DNA of 64,000 nt from Streptomyces rubiginosohelvolus (GTDB lineage: Bacteria > Actinomycetota > Actinomycetes > Streptomycetales > Streptomycetaceae): positions 434,001 to 498,000 of the forward strand of contig NZ_BMTW01000001.1 in the NCBI RefSeq assembly GCF_014649875.1, given 5' to 3'. Each line of letters opens with the position of its first letter. Position 1 is the stretch's first letter. A model generated the notes under the pieces. The model did not search any database. It was not told the origin of the DNA and saw nothing but the letters and a program-made list of their open reading frames with translations. Of the stretch, positions 1-9,206 are shown piece by piece. Made by a program: the position numbers and the translations under genes.

Positions 1-520
1 GGAGGACACCGATGAGGTGGGCGACGTACCGGTCGAAGCCCTCCGCGTAATCGCTGACCCGGCCGACACCCGCGCCGGTCGGGCGGTCCCACGGCTCACC
101 GGTGCGGTGCTGCTCGTAGACCGTCTCGATCCGGTCCTCCAGCTCGTCGGCGAGCTTGTGGCCGCCGCGCGCGAAGAACTTGATGCCGTTGTCGGGCATC
201 GCGTTGTGGCTGGCGGAGAGCATCACACCGAGGTCGGCGTCGAGCACGCCGGTGAGGTGTGCGACCGCGGGCGTCGGCAGCACGCCGACGCGCAGCACGT
301 CCACCCCGGCGCTGGCCAGGCCCGCCACGACGGCGGCCTCCAGGAACTCTCCGGATGCCCGCGGATCACGTCCGACCACGGCGGTCGGGCGATGGCCCGC
401 GAAGGTGCCTGCCTCGGCGAGTACGTGCGCCGCCGCGACCGAGAGACCGAGCGCCAGCTCAGCCGTCAGGTCGGCGTTGGCGACACCCCGTACTCCATCC
501 GTACCGAAGAGTCGTCCCAC
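1..520 (-). CDS. glmM: Phosphoglucosamine mutase, N-terminal part (runs off the window)
   Basis: GlmM interconverts glucosamine-6-phosphate and glucosamine-1-phosphate on the route to UDP-GlcNAc and peptidoglycan. Only about 173 N-terminal residues are present; the gene continues beyond base 1. The protein opens [15 protein letters not shown], the family signature, and carries the phosphoserine loop MLSASHN with the catalytic serine near residue 104. The start is GTG at 520, preceded by GGAGGACACCA, a good ribosome binding site. It lies downstream of rplM-rpsI on the same strand, a usual streptomycete arrangement. The call is near certain for the visible part. Confidence 0.95.
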   Translation of the reverse strand, partial: MGRLFGTDGVRGVANADLTAELALGLSVAAAHVLAEAGTFAGHRPTAVVGRDPRASGEFLEAAVVAGLASAGVDVLRVGVLPTPAVAHLTGVLDADLGVMLSASHNAMPDNGIKFFARGGHKLADELEDRIETVYEQHRTGEPWDRPTGAGVGRVSDYAEGFDRYVAHLIGVL

Positions 521-707
521 TGGTGTCCTCCGAAGTGCTCCGAAATCACAAACCACTACTGCACAGCAAACGAAACTGAGAAAAACAAACGATGAAAGCG
601 ACGAAAAACCACAAAAGGGCACGTCGGGTGGCATCGCTCAGGCCTGGTGCGTCCGGGCCGATGAACGTCTCATGCCGTTATACGCCCGCGAGCGTCGATA
701 AACGAAC

Positions 708-739
708 GCCCCGGCAAGCACGGAGTGTGCCGCCGGGGC
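708..739 (-). terminator. Hairpin downstream of rpsI
   Basis: GCCCCGGC at 708-715 pairs with GCCGGGGC at 732-739. It lies about 27 bases past the rpsI stop on the minus strand. There is no strong T-run, so termination here is likely but not proven. The remainder of the rpsI-glmM gap (521-707) shows no clear gene. Confidence 0.6.
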
Positions 740-765
740 GAACGTGACAGTCGAGCAGGCGATAT

Positions 766-1293
766 TTAGCGCTTGCTGTACTGCGGGGCCTTACGGGCCT
801 TCTTGAGACCGGCCTTCTTGCGCTCGACCGCACGGTCGTCGCGGGAGAGGAAGCCGGCCTTCTTCAGCGTGGCGCGGTTGTTGTCCACGTCCGCCTCGTT
901 CAGCGCGCGGGCCACGCCGAGGCGCAGGGCGCCGGCCTGACCGGAGACGCCGCCACCCGAGATGCGGGCGATGACGTCGTAGCGGCCGTCGAGCTCGAGC
1001 ACCTTGAAGGGCTCGTTGACTTCCTGCTGGTGCACCTTGTTGGGGAAGTAGTCCTCAAGGGTGCGACCGTTGATCTTCCACTTGCCGGTGCCCGGAACGA
1101 TCCGGACGCGGGCGATGGCGTTCTTGCGACGGCCCAGGCCGGCGGCGGGCTGCGGGTCACCGAAGCGGCCCGCGAGGGACTCGCTGGTGTACTCGCCCTC
1201 GACGGGAACCTCGGACTCGAAGGTGGTCACCTCGGCGAAGGTCTCCTCGCCCTCGGTGCCCTCGACGGGGTTCTCAACAGTGGTCTCGGCCAC
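766..1293 (-). CDS. rpsI: Ribosomal protein S9
   Basis: S9 is a small-subunit head protein whose basic C-terminal tail reaches the P-site tRNA. The 175-residue product has an acidic N-terminal extension of about 50 residues ([12 protein letters not shown]), common in actinobacteria, then the core beginning [14 protein letters not shown]. The tail ends [12 protein letters not shown], the expected ending. GTG start at 1293 with AGGAGAATC upstream. It follows rplM by 44 bases, the conserved rplM-rpsI operon. Confidence 0.98.
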   Translation of the reverse strand: MAETTVENPVEGTEGEETFAEVTTFESEVPVEGEYTSESLAGRFGDPQPAAGLGRRKNAIARVRIVPGTGKWKINGRTLEDYFPNKVHQQEVNEPFKVLELDGRYDVIARISGGGVSGQAGALRLGVARALNEADVDNNRATLKKAGFLSRDDRAVERKKAGLKKARKAPQYSKR

Positions 1294-1337
1294 GATTCTC
1301 CTCAGATCTTTCTGTACGTCTTAGGGGGTGGCCGGAA

Positions 1338-1781
1338 CTACTGCGCGACCTGGGTGATCTCGAACGGGACCGGCTGCTGAGCAGCGTGCGGGTGCTGGTC
1401 GCCCGCGTAGACCTTGAGCTTCGAGAGCACCTGACGGCCCAGGGTGTTCTTGGGGATCATGCCCTTGATGGCCTTCTCGACGGCCTTCTCGGGGTTCTTC
1501 GCCAGCAGCTCGTCGTAGCGCACCGAACGGAGACCGCCCGGGAAGCCCGAGTGGCGGTACGCCATCTTCTGGGTCTTCTTGTTGCCGGACAGGTGCACCT
1601 TGTCGGCGTTGATGATGATGACGAAGTCGCCCATGTCCATGTGGGGGGCGTAGATCGCCTTGTGCTTACCCCGGAGGAGGTTCGCAGCCGTGGTGGCGAG
1701 ACGGCCCAGGACGATGTCCTGAGCGTCGATGATGTGCCACTGGCGAGTGACATCGCCGGGCTTGGGGCTGTACGTACGCAC
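1338..1781 (-). CDS. rplM: Ribosomal protein L13
   Basis: L13 is an early-assembling large-subunit protein. The 147-residue product starts [20 protein letters not shown] and contains the family stretch [20 protein letters not shown] chose the GTG at 1781 because homologues start at RTYSPK; the reading frame stays open to 1823 but that part has no resemblance to L13. It is first in the rplM-rpsI operon. Confidence 0.97.
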   Translation of the reverse strand: MRTYSPKPGDVTRQWHIIDAQDIVLGRLATTAANLLRGKHKAIYAPHMDMGDFVIIINADKVHLSGNKKTQKMAYRHSGFPGGLRSVRYDELLAKNPEKAVEKAIKGMIPKNTLGRQVLSKLKVYAGDQHPHAAQQPVPFEITQVAQ

Positions 1782-2051
1782 TTCGTAGCCTTCGCTTCTT
1801 AGTGGATGAGGTCCAGACAACACATGGCACCCCTGAAGCGATCATGCAGCTGGGGCTCACAGTGCCGGGACGATGCCCGTATGCGAGCCACTGGTAACTG
1901 CTCCAGAGAACCTACGTAGGGGCCCTGAGCGCCACGGGGGCGCGGCCGATACGCATAACAAAGGGGAAGCCTACCGTCGACCCCCCACGGGGGTCAAAAC
2001 GCCCCCGTGGCACCCATCCGGCCCAGCGGCACCCATCCCCCGCGAGGCAAC

Positions 2052-2111
2052 CTTTCCAGCCCCGCCGGCGCTTGAGGCGATCCTTCCAGCCCCGCCGGCG
2101 TTTGGGGCGCG
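2052..2111. repeat. Two tandem copies of a dispersed streptomycete intergenic repeat
   Basis: Two adjacent 30-bp units share the core CCAGCCCCGCCGGCG followed by CTTGAGGCG or TTTGGGGCG. A related copy lies at 6301-6325 (CAGCCCGTCCGGCGATTGAG). I recognise this type of element as common between streptomycete genes; its function is unknown to me. Confidence 0.7.
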
Positions 2112-2118
2112 GGGGCCC

Positions 2119-2133
2119 GGGGGCAGCGCCCCC
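2119..2133 (-). terminator. Short GC hairpin after the ABC-F gene
   Basis: GGGGGC-AGC-GCCCCC forms a 6-bp stem with a 3-base loop about 22 bases past the stop of the ABC-F gene. No T-run follows, so its role as terminator is tentative. Confidence 0.4.
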
Positions 2134-2154
2134 GCAACGGCGCCGCACGGCACC

Positions 2155-3774
2155 TCACCGCGACCGCTCAACCCTCCGCTCGTCCCACACCGGCTCCGCC
2201 GTCTCCCGCACCACCCCATCCGCCCCGAACACCAGATACCGGTCGAAGGACTTCGCGAACCACCGGTCGTGCGTCACGGCCATCACCGTCCCGTCGTACA
2301 CCTCGAGCCCGTCCTGCAGCGCCTCCGCCGACTCCAGGTCCAGGTTGTCCGTCGGCTCGTCCAGCAGCAGCGCGGTGGTCCCCGCCAGCTCCAGCAGCAG
2401 GATCTGGAACCGCGCCTGCTGCCCACCCGAAAGCCGCTCGAAGTCCTGGTCCCCCTGCCGCTCCAGCTCGTACCGCCGCAGCACCCCCATCGCCCCGCCC
2501 CGGTCCTTGGCGTGCTCGGACCAGAGGATGTCCACCAGCGTCTTCCCCAGCAGCTCCGGATGCGCGTGCGTCTGCGCGAAGTGCCCGGGCACCACCCGCG
2601 CCCCGAGCTTCCACTCCCCCGTGTGCGCCACCGGCTCCCCCGCCAGCAGCCGCAGGAAGTGCGACTTGCCGGACCCGTTGGAGCCGAGGACCGCGACCCG
2701 CTCCCCGTAGAAGATCTCCAGGTCGAACGGCTTCATCAACCCGGTCAGCTCCAGCCCCTTGCAGGTGACCGCCCGCACCCCGGTCCGCCCGCCGCGCAGC
2801 CGCATCTTGATGTCCTGCTCGCGCGGCGGCTCCGGCGGCGGTCCCGCCTCCTCGAACTTCTTGAAGCGGGTCTGCATCGCGTGGTAACGGTTCGCCATGT
2901 CCGGGCTGTTCGCCGCCTGCTGCCGCATCCGCAGGACGAGCGCCTTCAGCCGGGCGTGCTCCTCCTGCCAGCGCCGCAGCAGCTCCTCGAAGCGGGCGAA
3001 CCGCTCCTTGCGCGCGTCGTGGTACGTGGCGAAGCCGCCACCGTGCACCCATACATCGCTGCCCGCCGGGCTCGGCTCGACACTGACGATCTTCTCGGCG
3101 GCCCGGGACAGCAGCTCCCGGTCGTGGGAGACGAAGAGGACCGTCTTACGGGTCTCCTTCAGCTTCTCCTCCAGCCATCGCTTCCCCGGCACGTCCAGAT
3201 AGTTGTCCGGCTCGTCCAGCAGCAGGACCTCGTCGGGCCCGCGCAGCAGCGCCTCCAGCACCAGCCGCTTCTGCTCACCGCCGCTGAGCGTGCGCACCTC
3301 GCGCCACTGCGCCTTCTCGTACGGAACGCCCAGCGCGGCCGTCGTGCACATGTCCCAGACCGTCTCGGCCTCGTACCCGCGCGCCTCCGCCCAGTCGCTC
3401 AGCGCCTGCGCGTACGCCATCTGCGCGGCCTCGTCGTCGACGGTGAGGATGCGTTCCTCGGCCGCGTCGACCGCCTTCGCCGCCTCCCGGATCCTCGGCT
3501 GCGACACCGACACCAGCAGGTCCCGTACGGTCCGCTCGTCCCGCACCGAGCCCACGAACTGCGGCATCACGCCGAGCCCGCCGCTCACCGAGACCGTGCC
3601 GCCGTGCGGCTGGAGCTCACCGGCGAGGAGGCGCAGCAAGGTCGTCTTGCCCGCCCCGTTCGCCCCGACGAGCGCGACGACGGCTCCGTCGGCCACCCGG
3701 AACGAGGCGTCGCCGAGCAGCACCCGCCCGTCCGGAAGGTAGTACTCAAGGTGGCCCGCTTCGAGATGTCCCAT
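2155..3774 (-). CDS. ABC-F family ATPase (ribosome-associated type)
   Basis: Two ABC domains lie in one chain with no membrane segment, the ABC-F plan; members act on ribosomes as translation factors or antibiotic-protection proteins. Domain 1 has Walker A GANGAGKTT, signature LSGGEQKR and Walker B LLLDEPDN. A charged linker follows (ERFARFEELLRRWQEEHARL). Domain 2 has GSNGSGKSH, LSGGQQARF and LLLDEPTDNLD. About 539 residues from the ATG at 3774; starts at 3783 or 3789 are also possible and none has a strong ribosome binding site. It stands alone, divergent from the next gene. Whether it gives resistance cannot be told from sequence. Confidence 0.85.
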   Translation of the reverse strand: MGHLEAGHLEYYLPDGRVLLGDASFRVADGAVVALVGANGAGKTTLLRLLAGELQPHGGTVSVSGGLGVMPQFVGSVRDERTVRDLLVSVSQPRIREAAKAVDAAEERILTVDDEAAQMAYAQALSDWAEARGYEAETVWDMCTTAALGVPYEKAQWREVRTLSGGEQKRLVLEALLRGPDEVLLLDEPDNYLDVPGKRWLEEKLKETRKTVLFVSHDRELLSRAAEKIVSVEPSPAGSDVWVHGGGFATYHDARKERFARFEELLRRWQEEHARLKALVLRMRQQAANSPDMANRYHAMQTRFKKFEEAGPPPEPPREQDIKMRLRGGRTGVRAVTCKGLELTGLMKPFDLEIFYGERVAVLGSNGSGKSHFLRLLAGEPVAHTGEWKLGARVVPGHFAQTHAHPELLGKTLVDILWSEHAKDRGGAMGVLRRYELERQGDQDFERLSGGQQARFQILLLELAGTTALLLDEPTDNLDLESAEALQDGLEVYDGTVMAVTHDRWFAKSFDRYLVFGADGVVRETAEPVWDERRVERSR

Positions 3775-3829
3775 ACCGAGCATTGTCACGGTCCGCGAAC
3801 TCCAGGCCCAACCGGTTTACCTCACCCCC

Positions 3830-3835
3830 TAAACT
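3830..3835 (+). promoter_or_regulatory. Candidate -10 box TAAACT for a leaderless transcript
   Basis: TAAACT sits 6 bases before the ATG at 3842, with no ribosome binding site between them. That spacing would put transcription start at or next to the start codon. No convincing -35 is seen. Confidence 0.45.
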
Positions 3836-3841
3836 GCGCGC

Positions 3842-4693
3842 ATGAGCTTTGGGCAAGGGGGGGCCTCCTGGGGGCCCGGGGGCGACGGGACACCGGACTG
3901 GGCGGCGCTGGCGGATCAGTCCGCGGCGCGGGCCCGCCGCAGGAGACTGCTGATGATCGGCGGCGGGGCGCTGGCCACCGTCGCGATCGGCGCGATCGTG
4001 ACCACCGCCGTGGTCACATCGAACGGCGGCGGCACCGGCAAGGGCGACAAGAACGCCAGCCAACTCCCCGCCCCCGCCGACCTCCCCGAGGACACCTCGG
4101 CGCCCCAGCCCTCGTTCTCGTCGGTCGCACCGCCGCCCCCGCCGGACCCCAAGGACTTCATATCCAGCGCCGACAAGGACAAGGCGCCGGTCACCGTCGA
4201 CGGGTTCTTCCCCGGCAAGAAGCTCACGATGGGCGACCGCGTCCACCTCAAGGGCGCGACGAGCAGCTCCGCGAAGTGCGCCACGGGCACCCAGGGCGCC
4301 CTCGGCTCCGTCCTCACGAACAACGGCTGCAAGCAGCTCATCCGGGCCACCTACCGCAAGGACGGGGTGGCCGTCACGGTCGGCGTCGCCGTCTTCGACA
4401 CGGAGGCCCGCGCGAAGAAGGCCGTCGACCAGGCCTCGGGCGGTCTCGCCTCGCTCAGCGGCGGGGGCGTCAACACCTTCTGCCGAGGCGGCACGGTCTG
4501 CCTGCGCACGTCCAACTCCTACGGCCGTTACGCCTACTTCACCATCGGCGGCTTCCTCAACGGCAAGCGGGTCACCACCGCCGACGAGAACGTCTACGCG
4601 GTCAACAAGGACCTGACCAACTTCACCTTCCGTCAGATCCACCGCCGGGGCCAGATCCAGGCCTCGCAGGCCGTGGCCGACCCCAACGGCTGA
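3842..4693 (+). CDS. Membrane-anchored extracytoplasmic protein of unknown function
   Basis: The 283-residue product has a cytoplasmic N-terminus ending in RARRRR, one membrane segment at about residues 36-60 (LLMIGGGALATVAIGAIVTT), then a Pro/Ala-rich spacer with a PPPPPDP run, then a globular domain of about 160 residues. The domain contains four cysteines (in CATGT, NGCK, FCRGG, VCLR) that could form two disulfides outside the cell. I do not recognise a named family. It is the only plus-strand gene between truA and the ABC-F gene and converges on truA. Confidence 0.75.
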   Translation: MSFGQGGASWGPGGDGTPDWAALADQSAARARRRRLLMIGGGALATVAIGAIVTTAVVTSNGGGTGKGDKNASQLPAPADLPEDTSAPQPSFSSVAPPPPPDPKDFISSADKDKAPVTVDGFFPGKKLTMGDRVHLKGATSSSAKCATGTQGALGSVLTNNGCKQLIRATYRKDGVAVTVGVAVFDTEARAKKAVDQASGGLASLSGGGVNTFCRGGTVCLRTSNSYGRYAYFTIGGFLNGKRVTTADENVYAVNKDLTNFTFRQIHRRGQIQASQAVADPNG

Positions 4694-4716
4694 CCGACGC
4701 CCGGGGGGGGCGGGGA

Positions 4717-5571
4717 TCAGCAGCAGCCCGCCCCCGGCAACGTCCGTACGTTCCGGGCCTCTTCGGCCCGCGCCGCCAGCAAGTCGTCCGCCGGGTAGGC
4801 CACTTCCTCCAGCGTCAGCCCGTGCGGGCGCACCACGTGCACCCCGGGGTCGCGCACCTTCGCGGCCAGTACCTCGGCGGGCCAGGAGGCGGGCCGCCGC
4901 CCGTCGCCGACGAACAGCGCCGCCCCGATCAGCGCCCGCACCATGTTGTGGCAGAACGCGTCCGCCTGCACGGTCGCGGTGAGGACCCCGGACTCCTCAT
5001 CCCGTACCCAACTCAGCTTCTGGAGCGTACGGATGGTCGTCGCCCCCTCGCGCTTCTTGCAGTACGCGGCGAAGTCGTGCTCGCCGACCATCAGCGCGGC
5101 CGCCTCGTTCATCGCGTCCAGGTCCAACGGCCGGTCGTGCCACAGCACATGACCACGCGTCAGCGGATCGACCCCGCCGGGCCGGTCGCCGACGCGGTAG
5201 GCGTACCGCCGCCACAGCGCGGAGAAGCGGGCGTTGAACCCTGCCGGGGCGGGGGCCGCACGCCAGATACGCACGTCGAGCGGCAGCCGCCCCGCGAGCC
5301 GCCGCAGCAGCTTCTCTTCATGCTCGCCCCAGACCGCCTCCGGCAGATCCACATGGGCCACCTGGCCGCGCGCGTGCACGCCGGCGTCCGTGCGGCCCGC
5401 CACCGTCAGGTCGTACGTCACCGACGAGCGGGTCACGGTCCGCAGCGCGTCCTCGATCTCGCCCTGCACCGTGCGCCGGCTGGTCTGCTTCGCCCAGCCG
5501 GAGAAGTCCCTGCCGTCGTAGGACAGGTCCAGTCGTACCCGTACGAAACCGGGCTCGGCCTGGTCACTCAC
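4717..5571 (-). CDS. truA: tRNA pseudouridine(38-40) synthase TruA
   Basis: TruA makes pseudouridine at positions 38-40 in the tRNA anticodon arm. The 284-residue product has the catalytic motif [12 protein letters not shown] with the nucleophile Asp62, and the family blocks [11 protein letters not shown] and [11 protein letters not shown]. It follows rplQ, its usual place in actinobacteria, but a strong hairpin separates the two. The C-terminus ends in two cysteines. Confidence 0.95.
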   Translation of the reverse strand: MSDQAEPGFVRVRLDLSYDGRDFSGWAKQTSRRTVQGEIEDALRTVTRSSVTYDLTVAGRTDAGVHARGQVAHVDLPEAVWGEHEEKLLRRLAGRLPLDVRIWRAAPAPAGFNARFSALWRRYAYRVGDRPGGVDPLTRGHVLWHDRPLDLDAMNEAAALMVGEHDFAAYCKKREGATTIRTLQKLSWVRDEESGVLTATVQADAFCHNMVRALIGAALFVGDGRRPASWPAEVLAAKVRDPGVHVVRPHGLTLEEVAYPADDLLAARAEEARNVRTLPGAGCC

Positions 5572-5603
5572 CGCGTCTCCCTCTCCACACCCTGGTCAGC
5601 GAA

Positions 5604-5641
5604 ACGGGCCCGCACCGCCCCGAAGGGTGATGCGGGCCCGT
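5604..5641 (-). terminator. Hairpin between rplQ and truA
   Basis: ACGGGCCCGCA (5604-5614) pairs perfectly with TGCGGGCCCGT (5631-5641), an 11-bp stem with a 16-base loop just past the rplQ stop. It probably ends the rpoA-rplQ transcript or lowers read-through into truA. Confidence 0.75.
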
Positions 5642-5660
5642 CCCGTGGTCGCTAGAACGC

Positions 5661-6164
5661 TCAGGCGTCCTTCGACTCGGCGTCGTCGGCCGGCTTGGCG
5701 TCCTCGACGGACTCGGCCGCGGGGGCCTCGTCCTTCTTGGCCGCGTCTTCCTTGACCGCGCGCTTCGTGGCGGCCTCGGCCTCACCGGTGGCCTGCTGGG
5801 CCACGGTCAGCGCCTCGACCAGCTCGATGACCGCCATCGGGGCGTTGTCGCCACGACGGTTGCCGATCTTGGTGATACGGGTGTAACCACCGGGGCGGTT
5901 CTCGTACCGGGGAGCGATCTCGGTGAAGAGCGTGTGGACGACGCTCTTGTCCGTGATCGTCTGGAGCACCAGGCGACGGTTGTGGATGTCGCCCTTCTTC
6001 GCCTTGGTGACGAGGCGCTCGGCGACGGGGCGCAGGCGGCGAGCCTTGGCCTCGGTCGTCGTGATGCGGCCGTGCTCGAACAGCGACTTCGCCAGGTTGG
6101 CGAGGAGCAGACGCTCGTGCGCGGCGCTGCCGCCCAGACGGGCACCCTTGGCGGGACGCGGCAT
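5661..6164 (-). CDS. rplQ: Ribosomal protein L17
   Basis: L17 lines the peptide exit side of the large subunit. The 167-residue product begins [20 protein letters not shown], the conserved start; an upstream in-frame codon at 6188 has no homology. The core ends near EALTVAQQ, and about 45 acidic residues follow ([19 protein letters not shown]), an extension common in actinobacteria. It follows rpoA after a 220-base spacer. Confidence 0.97.
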   Translation of the reverse strand: MPRPAKGARLGGSAAHERLLLANLAKSLFEHGRITTTEAKARRLRPVAERLVTKAKKGDIHNRRLVLQTITDKSVVHTLFTEIAPRYENRPGGYTRITKIGNRRGDNAPMAVIELVEALTVAQQATGEAEAATKRAVKEDAAKKDEAPAAESVEDAKPADDAESKDA

Positions 6165-6300
6165 GGTGATTCTCCTTGTGTGCTGCACCGGCCGTATCAG
6201 GTACCGGTGTCAGTTCCCGCGAGGCGGTCGCCTCACGGAAGTCATAGCTGCCGGACGGCGTTCAAGCCCGCCCGACCTTCGCGCCGGACATCGGCCAAAT

Positions 6301-6325
6301 TCAGCCCGTCCGGCGATTGAGGACA
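6301..6325. repeat. Dispersed intergenic repeat between rplQ and rpoA
   Basis: CAGCCCGTCCGGCGATTGAG followed by GAC belongs to the same family as the units at 2052-2111. It sits in the 220-base spacer (6165-6384) between rpoA and rplQ, together with GC-rich inverted repeats that may act on transcription. Confidence 0.6.
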
Positions 6326-6384
6326 AAGCCTCAGCCCCGGCACGGGGGCACCCTGAAAACCGGGCACCCCCAGCCGGGAGGCGA

Positions 6385-7407
6385 TCAGTACTGCTCGGTC
6401 TCCACGAAACCCGCATCCGCGTCGTCGTCGGCGCCAAAGGCGTCCGCCGCAGCCGTCGGGTCGAAGCCGGGAGGCGAGTCCTTCAGCGCGAGGCCCATAC
6501 CGGCCAGCTTCGCCTTGACCTCGTCGATCGACTTCGCACCGAAGTTGCGGATGTCGAGCAGGTCCGCCTCGGAACGGGCCACGAGCTCACCCACGGAGTG
6601 GATGCCCTCGCGCTTGAGGCAGTTGTACGAACGGACCGTGAGCTCCAGCTCCTCGATCGGCAGAGCCAGATCGGCGGCGAGAGCGGCGTCCGTCGGGGAC
6701 GGGCCCATGTCGATGCCCTCGGCGTCGATGTTGAGCTCGCGCGCCAGACCGAACAGCTCGACCAGGGTCTTACCGGCCGACGCCATGGCGTCACGGGGAC
6801 GCATGGCCTGCTTGGTCTCGACGTCGACGATCAGCTTGTCGAAGTCGGTGCGCTGCTCGACACGGGTCGCCTCGACCTTGTACGTGACCTTGAGCACCGG
6901 CGAGTAGATGGAGTCGACCGGGATACGGCCGATCTCCTGGCCGACCTGCTTGTTCTGGACGGCGGAGACGTAGCCGCGACCGCGCTCGACGGTCAGCTCC
7001 ATCTCCAGCTTGCCCTTGCCGTTGAGCGTGGCGAGAACGAGGTCGGGGTTGTGCACCTCGACACCGGCCGGGGGCGCGATGTCGGCGGCGGTGACCAGAC
7101 CCGGGCCCTGCTTGCGCAGGTACATCACGACCGGCTCGTCGTGCTCCGAGGAGACGACCAGCTGCTTGATGTTGAGGATGAGGTCGGTGACGTCCTCCTT
7201 GACGCCCGGCACGGTGGTGAACTCGTGCAGGACACCGTCGATCCGGATGCTGGTGACAGCGGCACCGGGGATCGAGGAGAGGAGCGTACGGCGGAGGGAG
7301 TTGCCGAGGGTGTAACCGAAGCCCGGCTCCAGCGGCTCGATCACGAACCGGGAGCGGAACTCGTCGACGACCTCTTCGGTCAGCGACGGACGCTGAGCGA
7401 TAAGCAT
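6385..7407 (-). CDS. rpoA: RNA polymerase alpha subunit
   Basis: Alpha dimerises to start polymerase assembly, and its C-terminal domain contacts UP elements and activators. At 340 residues it has the usual length. The N-terminal domain shows [20 protein letters not shown], and the C-terminal helix-hairpin-helix domain shows [14 protein letters not shown] and [14 protein letters not shown]. The acidic end ([14 protein letters not shown]) is typical. Upstream is rpsK, separated by a hairpin. Confidence 0.98.
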   Translation of the reverse strand: MLIAQRPSLTEEVVDEFRSRFVIEPLEPGFGYTLGNSLRRTLLSSIPGAAVTSIRIDGVLHEFTTVPGVKEDVTDLILNIKQLVVSSEHDEPVVMYLRKQGPGLVTAADIAPPAGVEVHNPDLVLATLNGKGKLEMELTVERGRGYVSAVQNKQVGQEIGRIPVDSIYSPVLKVTYKVEATRVEQRTDFDKLIVDVETKQAMRPRDAMASAGKTLVELFGLARELNIDAEGIDMGPSPTDAALAADLALPIEELELTVRSYNCLKREGIHSVGELVARSEADLLDIRNFGAKSIDEVKAKLAGMGLALKDSPPGFDPTAAADAFGADDDADAGFVETEQY

Positions 7408-7468
7408 GCGGTGATCCTTCAGTCGTGGGCACCCACTATTTGATGCCCGACAGATGTAACAAGGGTAC

Positions 7469-7500
7469 GGGCGGTACGCCCCGTAAGAGGTGTACCGCCC
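7469..7500 (-). terminator. Hairpin between rpsK and rpoA
   Basis: GGGCGGTAC (7469-7477) pairs with GTACCGCCC (7492-7500). It lies in the 137-base gap between rpsK and rpoA. It may be a partial terminator or attenuator, since rpoA is usually co-transcribed with rpsM-rpsK. Confidence 0.55.
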
Positions 7501-7544
7501 GGACCCGGCGCTACTGACGCACGGCCGTCACCGGCCGTAGCGGG

Positions 7545-7949
7545 TCAGACGCGACGACGCTTCGGCGGACGGCAGCCGTTGTGCGGCGTCGGGGTGACGT
7601 CCTGGATCGAACCGACCTCCAGGCCGGTGGCCTGGAGCGAACGGATCGCGGTCTCACGGCCGGAGCCGGGACCCTTGACGAAGACGTCGACCTTGCGCAT
7701 GCCGTGCTCCTGCGCGCGGCGGGCGGCCGACTCGGCGGCCATCTGCGCGGCGAAGGGGGTGGACTTGCGCGAGCCCTTGAAGCCGACGTGGCCGGCGGAG
7801 GCCCAGGAGATCACGTTGCCCGAGGGGTCCGTGATCGACACGATGGTGTTGTTGAACGTGCTCTTGATGTGCGCGTGGCCGTGAGCGACGTTCTTCTTTT
7901 CCTTGCGACGCACCTTCTTGGCTGCGCCCTGACGACCCTTGGGGGGCAT
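7545..7949 (-). CDS. rpsK: Ribosomal protein S11
   Basis: S11 lies in the small-subunit platform near the mRNA exit. The 134-residue product has the basic start [19 protein letters not shown] and the conserved end [18 protein letters not shown]. The block [20 protein letters not shown] is diagnostic. It follows rpsM after about 105 bases. Confidence 0.98.
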   Translation of the reverse strand: MPPKGRQGAAKKVRRKEKKNVAHGHAHIKSTFNNTIVSITDPSGNVISWASAGHVGFKGSRKSTPFAAQMAAESAARRAQEHGMRKVDVFVKGPGSGRETAIRSLQATGLEVGSIQDVTPTPHNGCRPPKRRRV

Positions 7950-8054
7950 GTCTTGACTCCAGATGGAGAGGGGAGGTGATCGGTCCTACAGCGAAGACCG
8001 CTGGTTGCTGCGGGTCCCGGGAGAACCGGAGGTCCGCAGTGCGTCCGCTGAGGA

Positions 8055-8435
8055 CTACTTCTTGCCCGGCTTCTTCTTACCGGCGATGGCGCGACGCGGG
8101 CCCTTGCGGGTACGCGCGTTCGTGCTGGTGCGCTGACCGTGGACGGGCAGGCCACGACGGTGGCGGATGCCCTGGTAGCAGCCGATCTCGACCTTGCGGC
8201 GGATGTTCGCCTGGACCTCGCGGCGGAGGTCACCCTCGGTGCGGAGGTTGGCGTCCACGTGCTCGCGGATCTTGACGAGGTCTTCCTCGGCCAGGTCGCG
8301 AACGCGGGTGTTCGGGTTCACGCCGGTGGAGGCGAGGATCTCCTTGGACCGGGTGCGCCCGATACCGAAGACGTAGGTGAGGGCAACCTCCACGCGCTTT
8401 TCGCGCGGGATGTCAACACCTGAAACGCGTGCCAT
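8055..8435 (-). CDS. rpsM: Ribosomal protein S13
   Basis: S13 forms bridges to the large subunit and contacts the P-site tRNA. The 126-residue product begins [19 protein letters not shown] and ends in a basic tail ([12 protein letters not shown]) after the block [13 protein letters not shown]. Spacing of 194 bases to rpmJ upstream. Confidence 0.98.
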   Translation of the reverse strand: MARVSGVDIPREKRVEVALTYVFGIGRTRSKEILASTGVNPNTRVRDLAEEDLVKIREHVDANLRTEGDLRREVQANIRRKVEIGCYQGIRHRRGLPVHGQRTSTNARTRKGPRRAIAGKKKPGKK

Positions 8436-8629
8436 TCAATGGCTCCAGTTGTTAGATCGGGGGTCTTCCGCAGTGCCACTCCCGACCGCCGACCGCTCAC
8501 GAGGAGCAGTGGTACGTCCGGGTCCCCGGCCCCCGCCGGAGGTGTCGTCAGCCGTGGCTTGGACGGGTACTGCGTATGTACGTATTACGTGCGTCGCGCG
8601 AAGAACTGCGAGATGCAGGCGGTCGTGCG

Positions 8630-8743
8630 TCAGCCCTGGCGCTGCTTGTGGCGCAGGTTGTCGCAGATGACCATGACCCGACCGTGACGGCGGATCACCT
8701 TGCACTTGTCGCAGATCTTCTTGACGCTCGGCTTGACCTTCAT
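8630..8743 (-). CDS. rpmJ: Ribosomal protein L36, zinc-binding form
   Basis: This 37-residue gene reads [20 protein letters not shown] at its start and ends NLRHKQRQG. It has the zinc ligands of the C+ form of L36: Cys11, Cys14, Cys27 and His32 (CDKC and ICDNLRH). Streptomycetes often carry a second, zinc-free copy elsewhere, used under zinc limitation. It sits in the usual infA-rpmJ-rpsM-rpsK order. Confidence 0.96.
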   Translation of the reverse strand: MKVKPSVKKICDKCKVIRRHGRVMVICDNLRHKQRQG

Positions 8744-8802
8744 GGGATGTCAGGTTCTCCGGGTCAGTGCCATCACCCGCCGAAACGGGGTGCCGGCAAG
8801 AT

Positions 8803-9024
8803 CTACTTGTAGCGGTAGACGATCCGGCCACGCGTCAGGTCGTACGGAGAGAGCTCCACCACAACCCGGTCATCGGGGAGGATGCGGATGTAGTGCATCC
8901 GCATCTTGCCGCTGATGTGCGCCAGGACCTTGTGACCGTTCTGGAGCTCCACCTTGAACATTGCGTTCGGGAGGGACTCGATCACGGTGCCCTCAATCTC
9001 GATGGCACCTTGCTTCTTGGCCAC
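8803..9024 (-). CDS. infA: Translation initiation factor IF-1
   Basis: IF-1 blocks the A site during initiation. The 73-residue product is one OB fold: [20 protein letters not shown], then [20 protein letters not shown], ending [12 protein letters not shown] start at 9024. It precedes rpmJ by about 60 bases. The 180-base gap to map upstream suggests a separate promoter. Confidence 0.98.
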   Translation of the reverse strand: MAKKQGAIEIEGTVIESLPNAMFKVELQNGHKVLAHISGKMRMHYIRILPDDRVVVELSPYDLTRGRIVYRYK

Positions 9025-9206
9025 GCTTCGCCTTTCGAATCGGCTACCTTGATCGGCTCCCGCGATCCCGTGCCTGTCATGCGATTGCATGTGGACACAC
9101 GGATGCACCAGAGCCGACGAGTCAGTCTACGTCAGCGGACTCCAAAAGACGAATCCGTCAAGTTTGCCCAGCCGGGGTGATCCTTAGACCTACCCGAAGG
9201 GTCGCA

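Larger units (their letters stand above)
1782..2154. other. Intergenic region upstream of rplM with GC-rich repeats
   Basis: No convincing gene is visible on either strand. The part next to rplM should hold the rplM-rpsI promoter, but I could not choose a clear -35/-10 pair. The distal part holds two 30-bp tandem repeat units (2052-2111) and a small hairpin (2119-2133), just downstream of the ABC-F gene stop. Confidence 0.6.

Noticed and set aside
1873..5655. A 1260-codon plus-strand open frame across the ABC-F gene, the membrane protein and truA
   Set aside because: It crosses three genes in other frames and repeats and is rich in P, R and H, as antisense frames are in high-GC DNA.
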